Source of the DNA: Brasenia schreberi
Taxonomy: Eukaryota > Streptophyta > Magnoliopsida > Nymphaeales > Cabombaceae
Reading direction: 5' to 3'
NCBI GenBank assembly: GCA_036023115.1
Contig: JAYKKT010000087.1
Location: forward strand, 11,416,001-11,480,000
Length of the DNA stretch: 64,000 nt
The first letter of the stretch is position 1. Each line of letters starts with the position of its first letter. Shown in pieces: positions 11,001 to 23,900 of this stretch. The notes below the pieces were generated by a model. That model was not told the DNA's origin. It ran no database searches and saw only the letters and a list, made by a program, of their open reading frames with translations. The position numbers and the translations under genes are program-made.

Positions 11001-13763
11001 CTAAAAAGATATTTTGTACTTTGTTTTTTGAGTGGGAATACTTAAAAGAGTACGAAATACCTTTTTACCTTTTATTTTTTGAATCACTTATGTTCGCCTC
11101 TTTCAATTGAACGATCAACATTGGTTAATGAGTCAAACTAGGAAAAAATTATTCAACGTAGGTTAAGAAAAGTATCGAGTATATTTTAGAGCAAAAAAGA
11201 ATAACCTTCACATGCTAAAAAAAGTTTTATGATAGGGGGAGAACCCTGGAAAAGAGAGGTATCCCATTGACATATATAAATCTTATAAGAGACATATGAT
11301 GATGCAAAAACATGTGTAATGACTTATGAAGGAATGATAAACTTCTTTGTGTTATATCAGGGATCAACTTTAAGTCCATATTTATTTATATTATCCTTGA
11401 CGAGTTAACAAAATATATTCAAGATAAAGTACCTTGGTGTATGTTATTTGGAGACGATATTATATTAGTGGATTAGTCTAAGGAAAAGTTAATAGAAATT
11501 TGGAACTATGGAGAGAAACATTAGAAAGTAAAGGCTTCTGATTTAGTAGAACAAAGACAAAATATATGGAATGTAAGTTTGATCATTTGGTTACTTTAAA
11601 GGATATAGAAATTATTAACACGCATTGCATCTCTCACAAGAAAAGTTTTAAATACCTAGGGTATGTTTTTTTAGAGTAATGAAAAAACTGATGAATATGG
11701 GTGTTGAGTAGTTAATCATCAACATGTACAAAAGATATCCGTGACAGAAATGAAGATATTGAGATGGATGAGTGGTCATATAAGAAAAGATGTATACATA
11801 ATGAGGTTATTAGAAATAAATTGGGAGTTAGGATAAAATGAGGGAAAATCGTTTAAGATGATTTTGATATATAGAAAGACGACCAAAGGAAGCTCCGGTA
11901 AGAAGGTATGAAAAACTAGATCGTAAAAATGTTAAAAGAGAAAGGGGAAGACCACAAAAGTGTTGGAAAAAAATAACAAAGAATGATCTAGCTCGTTGAA
12001 TTAACTTCTAACATGGCACATGATAGGGCTCAGTGGAAACAAAGAATTCATCTAGCCGACTCCATCTATTATGAGAAAAGGCTTAGTTGTTGTTGCAAAG
12101 TGCAAAGTGGTTTACATAATATATACATACATACATACATATATGTATATATTATATAAAATGTATGCATACGTGGTCACTACCAATGATTGCCTGTGAA
12201 TGGCAACACCCTAAAATATCAGATTTTCTGGCCCACATCTACTAAGTGGAAGCAGAACGTGAACTACTACACGCACACACGCTTTTCATGTGGATGTGTG
12301 GTCTTTATCTGCTTAGGCTTTTGCTTCATGATCGCTATTGTCGATTTTAGCATTTATGATTGCTAAAGAATTGCCGTAGATCTTCCTTGATATTTGTGCA
12401 ATTCAGATGGACAATGGATGGCAGAGTGCAAAAATATCTTTTGAGAGAAGCACAGGCTGCAACGATCATGCTCATAAGATCCGATCTCTTGAAACTGAAC
12501 TAGCTGAAGCTCTTGCGGCAATCAAATTGTACGAAGTGCAACTGAAGAGGTAAAACTCCGGTATCTTTTGCCCTCCTTTGATTGGGAGTATTACCTGGCA
12601 GGATTTGAATTTGAAGCTCCTTAGCTAAGATAGTTTGTCGTTCAACTTTGATCAGGTTCTAGAATGGAGTAGATCTCATGAACTGAACGGTGTTCAGAAA
12701 GACGCTCTGATCTTCTTATGAATTCTGACCATTAGTACGTTTTCAATGTGAACAGAGTCCCCAAAACTCTAAAAGTTAACCATTACTGATCTGGTGAGAA
12801 CAAGGATATAACTATATAACGAATTTGCAAAGCCATTCCCCGACATCTTTAGATATTATAATCTAATCGTTCACTCTCTTCCAAGTTTCCTTCCACTTTG
12901 CTAAAATCCAGTCAACCTTCCAATATTATTGTGCTTGGTTCTTCAGAATTTCTTGCATATGATGATTGTAACCAGGATTAATATCCCATAACAGATTTGA
13001 TTGTTAGCAATGAAAGCATTTGCACTATGAATATGCTTTCTTTATCATGATTTTCATCTTTTTAAGGGTCATCTACATCGTCATGGTTTTAAGCGTTGGC
13101 CTTGCTGAATCAACTATCGTATTGTCCCATACATCTGCAAGGTAACAAATTTATATGCTTAAGCTGGTTGGCAAAATCTTTTCTCCTGTAATCAACCAAA
13201 GGATGACCAGCCTCAACTTTCTAATTTAGACAGGAAAAGCAAATACGCCCAGCTGAAGGGCTTTTCTTCTTGATGCCATCCGGAGTAATATAAGAATGAA
13301 ATTCACAACTTCTTGTAACACAAACATATATTGATAGCATGAATAGTTTTTCAAGAGATGACAAAAGATGCAGCAATATAGGTCTTTCCACCAGATGATT
13401 TTTGAGATAAAATTATTTCACATTATACAAAATTGGGCTGGATGATGATATGCGCCTGCTTACGCACTTCTAGATACAAATGCATAACTGTAGCATCCAA
13501 AGCAAGATTTTGAACGCATGGTGATTGATTTTGCAGCTTTTTGTGTGAGCCAGCAAATATTTCTGCATCAACACTTGAGAACCTTGGAGCCTTAGGAGAG
13601 ATGATGGCCGACTTATAAGAATATAAGCAGAAAGCAACATCACTGGAAGCAGAACTCAAAGACATGCAGGAGAGGTATTTCCATGAGCCTCAGTTTTGCT
13701 GAAGTCGAGGCTCAGCGCGAGGAACTTGTAATGACTGTGAGATCTCTGAAATCTGGAAACTAG
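8054..13763 (+). pseudogene. Coiled-coil protein pseudogene (NT-C2 / myosin-heavy-chain-related family)
   Basis: The plus strand encodes a long, almost unbroken heptad pattern (LEEKIVECRSRFSKVDSE, then LEAQLRYLTEERESNRLA, LMGLLAASKQNEESLKVE and LEKEKDETQKRIHALEQA). The last exon gives ERYFH then SLSFAEVEAQREELVM and SLKSGN-stop, which resembles the C-terminal signature of plant NT-C2-domain coiled-coil proteins. The N-terminal C2 domain is missing. Likely exons are 8054-10235, 10323-~10430, 12408-12552 and ~13578-13763. Single- or few-base indels break the frame near 8422, 8495, 8815, 8905, 9388 and 13685, and there is an in-frame stop near 13615. The family is thought to act as cytoplasmic or cytoskeletal scaffolds. 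It is dead unless the assembly is poor here. Family assignment is moderate. Confidence 0.7.
11235..12096 (+). mobile_element. LINE (RTE-like) 3' fragment, decayed
   Basis: This matches the RT C-terminal and 3' end of the long LINE copies elsewhere in this window (22757-27805, 47055-49377): 'ggtatcccattgacatatat', 'gacatatgatgatgcaaaaa', a degenerate FADD region, and the terminus 'aaaaggcttagttgttgttg'. It is 5'-truncated, has an internal deletion around 11670-11700 and many stops. It sits in the intron between exons 2 and 3 of the coiled-coil pseudogene, in the same orientation. It is visibly more diverged than the other copies, so it is an older insertion. Confidence 0.88.
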
Positions 13764-13894
13764 CCCTCATTAAATTAAGAACCCTCTCATTGGTGACCAT
13801 TCTCCTACTCTGTAAGTTTCTATTTGTCTTGGGGCCTACTCTTCTGTTGTAAGCCATTCGCAATAAGATCATTAACGTACACATGCAGTCAGAG

Positions 13895-13993
13895 CGTTAG
13901 CTCACATGCAGTGAATTCGACTCACAAGATGGAGGTCATAAATTCAATTTCCAGGGTGTTCATACCTGGCTCGGCCTCCCCATTGTAACTGTG

Positions 13994-14031
<38 letters not shown>

Positions 14032-14290
14032 ATTCTGTAGATGCCTAACAACCTCACGTCGCAAGCAAGGGTAGTAAGGGTTCGATTCCCATGGGCATCA
14101 TATCCGTTCTCATATATAGGGCCTGGGAGAAAGATCGCCTTGTGATTAACGATAAATCGAGGGGAAGAAAAATACTTCCGTGACCTCTTCCTAGCCACCA
14201 ACCCATAAACTGCATGATTAAATAATGTTCCTTGCAGATAGCATTGCTTTTGTGCAGTATATGCAAAGATCATCGAAGTCTCATCGTATT
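13895..14290 (+). repeat. tRNA-like SINE-type repeats with (GA)n
   Basis: Two tRNA-like heads can be seen. One has an A-box-like TTAGCTCACATG near 13905 and a degenerate B box near 13940-13955. The second has an excellent B box, GGTTCGATTCCC, at 14079-14090. A (GA)n microsatellite (13996-14030) lies between them. The first head resembles sequence near 63205-63250. Boundaries and target duplications are not resolved. Confidence 0.5.
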
Positions 14291-14993
14291 GTCCTCGTAC
14301 TCAATACACGGTAGAATATCAGATACGCATGTTTCTGTTCATACAAGTTACCAAAATCACCGCTGACATGCTTCTATCAGTATAAATAAGGGCATCGCTT
14401 TGCTCAAGGCAAGGAATGTAACATGCTGTCGCTAGAATTGAATGAACCGCCATGTTTAAGCCAGTATATCATTTTTTTGTGGGCATGCATGCACAAGGCG
14501 CACAGGACACGGAGATTCACAGACGTGGGGATTCTCATACTATTAGTTGCTCATTTGTCCAAAAACAATTTGTGGCTGGTTAAATCACTATAAAAAGGAC
14601 CCTCTAGTGATACATCACATCAGGTTCGATTTCTGAATTCAGTGAAACAAGCATCAACATCATCTGTTTGCACAGTAAAATAATTGAACAAACGATCAAT
14701 TAGCTAATAAAACAGTAAGAAATCTTCCAAGCCACCTAAAAGGCTGCTTTACATGAAGAGTACAAGGCAACATCATTCAGGTGATGCGCAGAATGTTTGT
14801 CATGATTTTCTGTCACGTGACCACTTAAAAGATGTTAGTAATGTGCCGCCAATCGGACTCTGCAAATGTCTCGCCGCTCATCTGCACACAAAAGAGGACA
14901 AAGGAAAAGGATTGAGTAGAGATAACAAGAGACATAAACATGATGACGAAAGCCTAAATGTAGAAGCACAGATAGATTACATTAGTTATTAAA
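14291..14993. other. 3' flank / probable 3' UTR of the KH gene
   Basis: This lies directly downstream of the stop codon of the minus-strand KH gene at 14994. No independent gene is supported; a 79-codon open frame on the plus strand here (14753-14992) has no recognisable domain and is most simply antisense to the 3' UTR. Confidence 0.45.
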
Positions 14994-17900
14994 TCATCGT
15001 TCATGATAAGAAGCAATCCTCTGGTTAATCAGTGTTTGTGCTACACGTATAGCTTCCTTTGTACCCGAGATCGTTACTTTCCTGTCAAAACCAGAAGTTG
15101 GCTTGGCATTGGTTCAAACATAACCATGTGAAACAAAAATCTGGAACCGCACCTGTCAGATGTACCGGATATAAAATCACCTCTATCTGAAATCTTTATC
15201 CTTGCTCCACTAGCCTGTGGATATGGATAATTCAACAAGCAGAAATCACAGGATACACTGAAAGATAAGGAAATGGGTAACAACCAACCTGCATGATCTC
15301 TGCTATATTTCTCCCACCACGGCCGACAACTAAACCAATATGCTCATCAGCGATCCCAAATGTCAGTGGCTTAGGAGCTGGACTGTTCTGTGTTTCACGC
15401 AACACATTTGGTGGTTCCAGTGCAATGACTGGTGTAATTAGACCCTAATGAGATGCACCAGTTTGAGCAGTAAGTTAAGAGCCAGACAAATAAATGCATC
15501 TCATTATATTTGTTTCTACATGTTTGCAAGTTCATCTAAATAAAATGTATGAAGCTGCAGCAACGGCAGAAAGAGGCGTTCTAAAGTTTTAAACCAAGTT
15601 AAAACTGTTGCATGCAGAGAACCTTCTTCGCGAAATTCGAATTATTAAATAATCATACGTACAAGTCCAATAGATGGCTATCTGGATAGCTAAAAACCAC
15701 AATCATCCAGAGGGAGAGATTCAATGACTGGGTTACTTCCAGATCTGTCTATCAGACAAGGAGAAGAGAGAAAACCCTGCACCTTCTCTTGACGTACAAT
15801 AATTTTGATGGTGCTATCTTAGTAATGGCATATCAAGGAAAATCTGTTTTCTGTGGACATACATAGCAACACTAGATTTCACAATGCAGACCTAAGAAAC
15901 AGAAAATTGAGTTTAGTTGAGATTTCATATCTGTGTTGAAAATATTTCTCTTGAAAGATCGCTGTGCCGCATGAAACCAACTAAGAAACAAGCGTTCGTG
16001 TCTAGGACCCCTAAAGGCATATTTCTGATACCTCAATAACTCGGGAGTTAATCTGCAATCAGAGAATGGAGGATGCCCCTATTCAGATGATTGTGGCTTA
16101 TATACAGTAGCATTGGGTAGGTTGGCATAGTTGACAAGAGATGTAAACCAAAAGGTAGGCTTCAGCATAAAAAGTATGCTTGTTGGAAATATTTGGCTCC
16201 ATGGGTTGGAAAGGATGAACAAATGATCCTGGCAAGCTCGTGCAGAATGTATTACACAGAGATATTCAACATTCGACAGCACACTCATCTATTTGTCAAG
16301 CTTACTGCATCACTGATACTGTTCCCGTTCAAGGAAAAAATAGGATATCCACTAATTTAAGAAGACTGTTGTAGAAGTATCTGTGTGCACACATGCAAGT
16401 GTGTCAGCGCACATGGATATCGAATGTACACATACATACATCATAACTGAACATGAACTTACAAAACCTGTGCTTAAATGGGTTCATCAGCTTGGGTACG
16501 AAACCCATTATAAAATGACTGAGCTTTTTTCCTTTACATGGTTGGCCAAGGTAGTGCAGATCCCTACAAGATGCATCAACCTCCGGTATCCAACTCATGG
16601 CCTCGTGGGCAGGAGAAAAATGGCTACTTATGATAATGACTTCACAATTATCCATATTGTAGGTCATAAATAATGGATACGATTGACAGAACTGAAGGGA
16701 TCCTTTCTGGTACATCTTGTGCATAACCAAGTGGAATGTGTTTAAGAACAGTCTGCACGCAAAATCTAGGATTGCTCTATAAAATAGCATAACCCAAAAA
16801 TACATGATGTTCTACTCTACCCTATGTTTCGGATCCAACAGAAACGATGGGTCAACAAGCTGAAACGGCAACCCCCAATTCAGAACTTCTGCTTAAAGGA
16901 GAAGTAAGAGTTTTGTTGATTTGTAGAAAACCGGCACATATGTCGTATTATGGATTTCAGGCAAGCATCAGCCTAAGAAGATCGAGAAAGGGAATAAAAA
17001 AGGAACTTGCCTTGTTATTGGGATATTTTCCAGCAGAACCATTAGATCCATAGTTAATCCCATTGTAGCCAGCTGGAACAATTGGAGGAAGCACATAGTT
17101 CACTGGAAGACCATGAACTCCAGAAAAATTAGCACCTAAGAATCAATAAGAAAGAGCATCAGCATGTGTATGCAAACTACACGTGCTATATTTAGCATTT
17201 CATACAAGTATAGCACCAGTAGCAATTGGCCTTACTCGTGCTATTGAAGTTTGTCATCCTTAATAACTTTATTGGTAGTTTCGACAAAATATGGAGCGCA
17301 GGATCTAAAAGTTATATTTACAATAAGATGGTGTCAAACTTCTTTATTAGCCAGAGAATATAGGATCCCATTACAATTTTTAATTAACAACAAAAATAAG
17401 CATATATTCTGTATGTATGCAAGTTTGTAACTAACCTCAGCTTTGATTAGGGCTACATGAAACTTGAGCCAAAGCAAACTCATTTTTGTCAATAAACCAT
17501 CCATTCAAGCTTTAAAAGGCTACAGAAAATACAAACCTGCATATGAAAGAGGAGAATTTGCATATTGGGAGTAATGAGGATCTTCAACAAGTTTGTTCAC
17601 AATCAAGTATAGTGCTCGCAGCTTCTCCTCTAGAGATCCAGACACTGTGACAATCCTATCATTCAGACCAACAAAGCCATGGTCTTGTGGAGAAATCTTT
17701 ATTCCAGCTTGAGAGTCTTCTATGAATGACCTGTTCACGACCATCAGAATCAGGATGATCAAATTTCCTTCCCACAGAGTTCATTTTTAGACTTCAGAGT
17801 TTCTCAGCTAGTGAGAGAGCAATTGTAATCCCTGATACAATCAAATAGGGTAGATATTTGACGTCCATGAAGATAAGGCACAAACAACAGTAGAAAACCA

Positions 17901-20900
17901 TTTAAGGGTAGAGAGGAAATGGTCCTTCTGTTCATTTTTGTCTTAGGAAAATGACGAGTTTTTTCTTGATATCAATTAAAGAAATCTTTCCATAAGAGAT
18001 TTTTGTATACAAGATTTTCGATTCGGTACAAGGGCCTCTGCAATGGATGGTGCATATTTTGCCACCTGAGTGCATACAAACACTGGTCTCTTAGTTTATC
18101 CTGCTTCTTTAGTCATAACAAGAACATTTTTTCCATCATCTAGCCATACAAATGTCAAAATTACCTGTCTAATACGACATGCTTCTAAACCTTTCCCAAA
18201 ACTTCATTAGAATAAATTAAAAGAACTAAGGATCCATATTAGCTATAGGAAGGAAAGCTTAGAGCAGGTTAGATATGACATAAGCAATGGCAGATACAAA
18301 GCCAAATCATACCCTAAGAATTAGGTTTGAAATAGGTCTGGATCTGAACTAGATCCAAACCCATTTTCATTTGTTGGATCGGACAACAAAGGTTGGAGAA
18401 TGCCATTCTACATGCAGAGTCTAAATGGATAGGAGTGATGCAGATTTGAATGTATAACTGATAGAACTACCAATAGAAATCCACATCCAAATTTCACAAA
18501 AGATGACCAAATATGGTCTGCAGCTGGAGGTGGAGCTACATGTGTTAGAAGGAAATATGCATAGTTTTGTCTGTGTTAGAATAGTTTGGTTTGTTTGTTG
18601 TAGTTGAATTTAAAGGTAGCTTTATATTCAAGTCACTTATTAGGGATAGTTTACTCATGTTTAGTCCTGTATATAATAAACTAATAGGGTTTAATTGTTG
18701 TAGTTGAATTTAAAGGTAGCTTTATATTCAAGTCACTTATTAGGGATAGTTTATTCATGTTTAGTCCTGTATATAATAAACTAATAGGGCTTAAACCCTA
18801 TTATCAAATTAGAATATTTAGTCCTGTATAAAATTATGAACATTGGGCCATATCTTTAGAATTAGCCCTTGAAGGGTGTGGCAAATTAGAATATGTCACA
18901 CGAGTGTCCTAAGCCTTCACAAACTTCTGGTTTTTTCTCAAAGTGACGAAGAGAGAATGCCTTGGTGTCGTCTTTGATTCTTCGATAGTTCCTTCTGTGA
19001 AAGACACTTTTATGCGTCTTGATTCTCTATTGAAGGCACTTATTCTCGGAAGAAGAATATAGCCAAGAAATATGAAATTACTGATAAAATTAGAATACGT
19101 AGACAAGGAGAACACTCAGTGAGCAAATACTACAATGAACTACGAGGTCTATGGGAAGAGTTGGAATATTATTTTCCAACTTAGTGTGATACTTGTAAAA
19201 AAGAAAAAATTATAGAGACAAAAGAGAGATAAATTTTTTATTTGCTATGGGGGTATCTTAAAACTTTAAGTGAGTCAAAGGAAATATACTTAACAGAGAA
19301 GAACTTCCCGAAATTTTAGAAAGAGGGAGTGTAATCACGGATGGTCCGTCTCAATCAACACTTATAAGAAAGGAGAACATTCCCCACCTCACTTCTTCTC
19401 TAGATCGTGGTACAACATCTAGAGGAAGAGGTCGTGGTATCTTGTCTTTTGGAAGGATAAGCTGCAGTGTTCTTATTATGAAAAAATAAAACACACTCGA
19501 GAGCAATGTTGGGATTTAATTGGAAAGCCCCCCATACCTAAAGAACAAAGCATATTAGGTAAGTGAAGTTGATTCAAACAATGAGATTTCAGGTAATGAC
19601 ACTATGAATCAACTATTAAAAAGGTTGTTTGAAGTGGAGGCTAAACTCAATGAACAAGCATCTTCATCAGCACCATCATCCACAGTTGCCCGTAATAAAG
19701 GTATTTCTTCCCTATGTGATTATTGGGTGATTGACTCGGGGGTCACTCGTCACATGATAGATAACAAAGATGAATTATATGATTATCATAAAATATACGA
19801 TCATAGTCAAGTTCAGCTAGTTGATGGCTCCTATACTTCTATAATAGGGAAAGGAAATATTATAACTAAAATGAGAGTACTATCTTATGTATATGATGTA
19901 CCCTGTTTTCTCCCTTATCAAAGATATGAATTATACTATAACTTTTTCTTCCTTCGGATGTATATTTCAGGATTTAAAGACGGTGATGATCTTTGAACAT
20001 GGTAACTTGTATGGAAGACTATATTCTAAAGGAGTCATATACAAATATACAAACACATGTGACATCGTCCATCCCAGTATACAAAGAGGATGCAGTTAAG
20101 TTGTCGCACTTGTGACTTGAACATCTTCCTATTTCCAAATTTTGAAACATATTTCCCATGACTTTTAGTACTCTTCCTTCATCTATTTCAGTTAATTGTG
20201 ATGTATGCCAGAAGGCAAAACATAATCATGTTTCATTTCCTTTAAGTGAATCAAAAACTTTTATTCCAATTGAGTTGGTTCACTCACATATATGGGGTTC
20301 AAGTCCTTGTTATGCTATGTTTGGACATCATTATTTTGTGACTTTTATTTATGGTTATGCAAGGTTTACTTGTATATAACTTTTAAAATCTAAGAGTAAA
20401 GTCTCATGCATATTTCATGTGTTTTATAAATTTATTGAGACTCAATTTCATACAACCATAAAAAGACTTTGTTCAAATAATAGAGGAGTACATTTCTCAT
20501 ACTTTGGATAGCTATCTTCAAGGTCATGAAATTATATATCAAACCATATGTTTGTATACTCAAGTTGCTAAAAGAAAAAATAGACTTGAGGTAGCTCGAA
20601 CCCTACTCATTGGAGTTAATACTTCCAAATCGTTTTGGGGGAAGTTGTTTTGACCTTTGTCTTCCTGATAAATAGAATGCCTTCCAAATTGTTGAATGGA
20701 AAGTCTCCGGTACAACTACTTTTGCTTAAAAAAACTATTTCTTGTATAATCTCATTTATTTGGATGTACTACATTTATTCATGTTCATAATCACCATAGG
20801 AACAAGCTTGATATCGTGTCATTAAGTGCATCTTTGTTGGTTATTGCCGAGTCCAAAAGGATTACATATGTTATGACCCTAAGACCCAAAAAGCCCGTGT

Positions 20901-23900
20901 CTCTAGATGTCTTATTCTTTGAAGTGAATTTACCTCTAACTCAGGAATGGATAATGTTACCACTTAATCCAAGCTATAAGTAGGAAGACTAGGTGGACCC
21001 AGATGAAGATACAAAAGTAGTATAGAGAGATATTTCAAAAAAAGAAATGGATGAAAAAAGGAATGAATCTTATTCTTTAAATTGGATTTACCTCTAACAA
21101 GAATGGATAGTGTTACCCCTTGTTCCAAGCTATAATTGGGAAGACTAGGTGGACCCATATGAAGATACAAAAGTAGTATAGAGAGATATTTTGAAAAAAG
21201 AAACGAAAGAAAAAAGGAATGAAATGTGTACCATCGAGGAACCAGAAATATATTGTGTCCCCAAGAACATATAACCATGTCCCAAGACTCCAATCCAACT
21301 TCATATCCAATTATAGAAGAGTTGGAACTTCCCATTGCTATCAAAAAAGAAAAAGAGTGTATACTCATCCCATCTCTCACTTTGTATCGTACAAAGGTAT
21401 GTCTGAAAAGTAAGAATTTTATCTTAAATGCAAATGTGAAACCTATTCTTGTGAATGCAGAAGAAGCAATGTCCAATCCTAAGTGGTGAGAGCTATGAAT
21501 GAGGAATTATCAACTCTAGAAAGAAATGGTATATGGGAGTTAACAAATCTTCCTTCAAAGAGAAAATCAGTTGTAAGTGAGTGTACACCATTAAGTCCAG
21601 AGCATATGGGAATATAGAGATGTATAAAACTAGACTGGTAGCCAAGGATATAGCCAATAATATGGGATCGACTACAATGCGACTTTATACCAGCAACAAA
21701 ACTTACCACTATTCGTGTTATTATAAGTCTAGCAATAAATAAAGATTGGGATACATGACAACTAGACATTAAAAATGTATTTTTGCAAAGCAATTTGAAT
21801 GAAAAAAATCTATATAAGCATACCACAAGGAATCAACTACGGACAAGATCAAAACAAAGTGTGCCGATTGAAGAAGGCAATATATGAGCTAAAACAATCT
21901 CCACATGCATGGTTTAAAAGATTTAGTGAAGGCGTGATAAAACTTGGGTATACCAGATATATGAGTGATCATACCCTTGCTTTATAAAGGAATTTATATT
22001 ATAATTGTTTATATTGATGACGTAATACTCACAAGAGATTATCAAGAAGAGACATCTAGACTTAAGAGTCAATTACATCAGATGTTTGACTTGAAGGATC
22101 TTGGAAAACTCCATTACTTCTTGGGAATTTAGGTATTGCGATCCAAGGCCGGTATATTTCTAACTCAAAGGAAGTATACCCTTTACTTATTGAAAGTTAC
22201 TAATATGATTGATTCTAAGCCCAATGACATTTCAATGAAAGTGAATCATAAGTTGGATGCTAAGAAAACTGAGGTGTTTAAGGATGTGAGAAGGTATCAA
22301 TGACTAGTTGGAAAGCTCATCCATTTAACCACTATACATCCCAACATATCATATGCAATTGGCATTGTAAGCAGATTTATGCATCAACCAACAAGATATC
22401 ACATGGAAGAGGTGTATAAAATATTGTGATATTTGAAATCTATTCAAGGATTTGGTATACTCTACTCCAACCATGGACATACAAAGGTTGAAATTTTTAC
22501 AGATGCAGATTGAGCATGTTCTGAAGAAGACACGAAGTCCACATCTGTTTATATTACTCGAGTTGGAGGTAATGTGGTATCTTGGAAGAGTAAGAAACAA
22601 AATATGGTTGCAAAGTCCAGTGCTGAAGCTAAATACAGAGCAATGGCTTAAGGAATGTGTGAAGGTTTATGGCAATAATCATTATTAGGAGAACTCCACA
22701 TTCGGAATCAAGGTCCCACATGACTATTTAGTGATAATAAAGCAACTATTCAAATTAACTCCGCCCATGTAAGGGATCACCATTGCATTGCCGGTCCCAA
22801 GCCCAGATAAAGGAGGAGGGTTGTGCTAAGCTTCCGACGGCCAGCAAAAAACTTCGTCGGATTTTTATAACATAAACAAACAAACAAACAACAACTAAGC
22901 CTTTTCCCATACTAGACGGGGTCGGCTACATGGATTCTTTGTTTCCACAGATCCCTATCTTGTTCCATGTCAGCAGTTAACTCCCAATAAGCTAGATCGT
23001 TCTTTATTGTTTCTTTCCAACACTTTTGTGGTCGTCCTCTACCTCTTTTAATACTTTATAAATTTAGTTTTTATAACCTTCTTACAAGTTCTTCTTTTGA
23101 TCTTCTTTCTATATGTCCAAACCATCTTAAACGATGTTCTCTCATTTTATCCTCTATTGGTGTCACTCCTAATTTGTTTCTAATAACCTCATTATGTATA
23201 CGGTCTTTTCTTGTATGACCACTCATCCATCTCAACATCTTCATTTCTGTCACAAACATCTTTTGTACATGTTGATGATTACCTGCCCAACACTCAGAAC
23301 CATAAAACATGGCAAGCCTAATTGTTGCTCTATAATATTTACCTTTTAATTTTAATGGTATCTTCTTATCACAAAGAATACATGATGCTCCTCTCCATTT
23401 TAACCAACCAGCATTAATTCTATGCGTAACATCTCCATCAATTCTTCCATCACTCTTAAAAATTGACCCTAGGTATTTAAAACTTTCATTCTAAGGAATG
23501 CAATATGTGCCTATTTTAATTTTTATGTCCTCTGAAGTAACCAAATGATCAAACCTGCATTCCATATATTTTGTCTTTGTTCTACTAAGTCGAAGGCCTT
23601 TGCTTTATAATGTTTTTCTCCATAGTTCCAATTTTCTATTAACTTTTTCCTTAGACTCCTCCACAAATACAATGTCATCTGCAAATAACATACACCAAGG
23701 TACTTCATCTTAATATGTTTTGTTAACTCATCCATCACCATTATAAATAAGTATGGGCTTAAAGTTGATCCTTGATGTAACCCAATATTAACTTCAAAGA
23801 AGTTTGTCGTTCTTTCATGAGTCCTCACACATGTTTTTGCACCATCATACATGTCTCTCATAAGGTTAATATATGTCAATGGAAAACCTCTTTTTTCCAA

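Noticed and set aside
14753..14992. 79-codon plus-strand open frame next to the KH gene
   Set aside because: It is antisense to the probable 3' UTR of the KH gene, has no domain and no splice or promoter support.
16404..16805. 133-codon minus-strand open frame
   Set aside because: It lies wholly inside intron 5 of the KH gene on the same strand, overlaps another open frame on the plus strand, and has no recognisable motif.
21113..21476. Hydrophobic minus-strand open frames with apparent membrane segments
   Set aside because: They are antisense to the copia relic and duplicated with its 158-bp tandem repeat.
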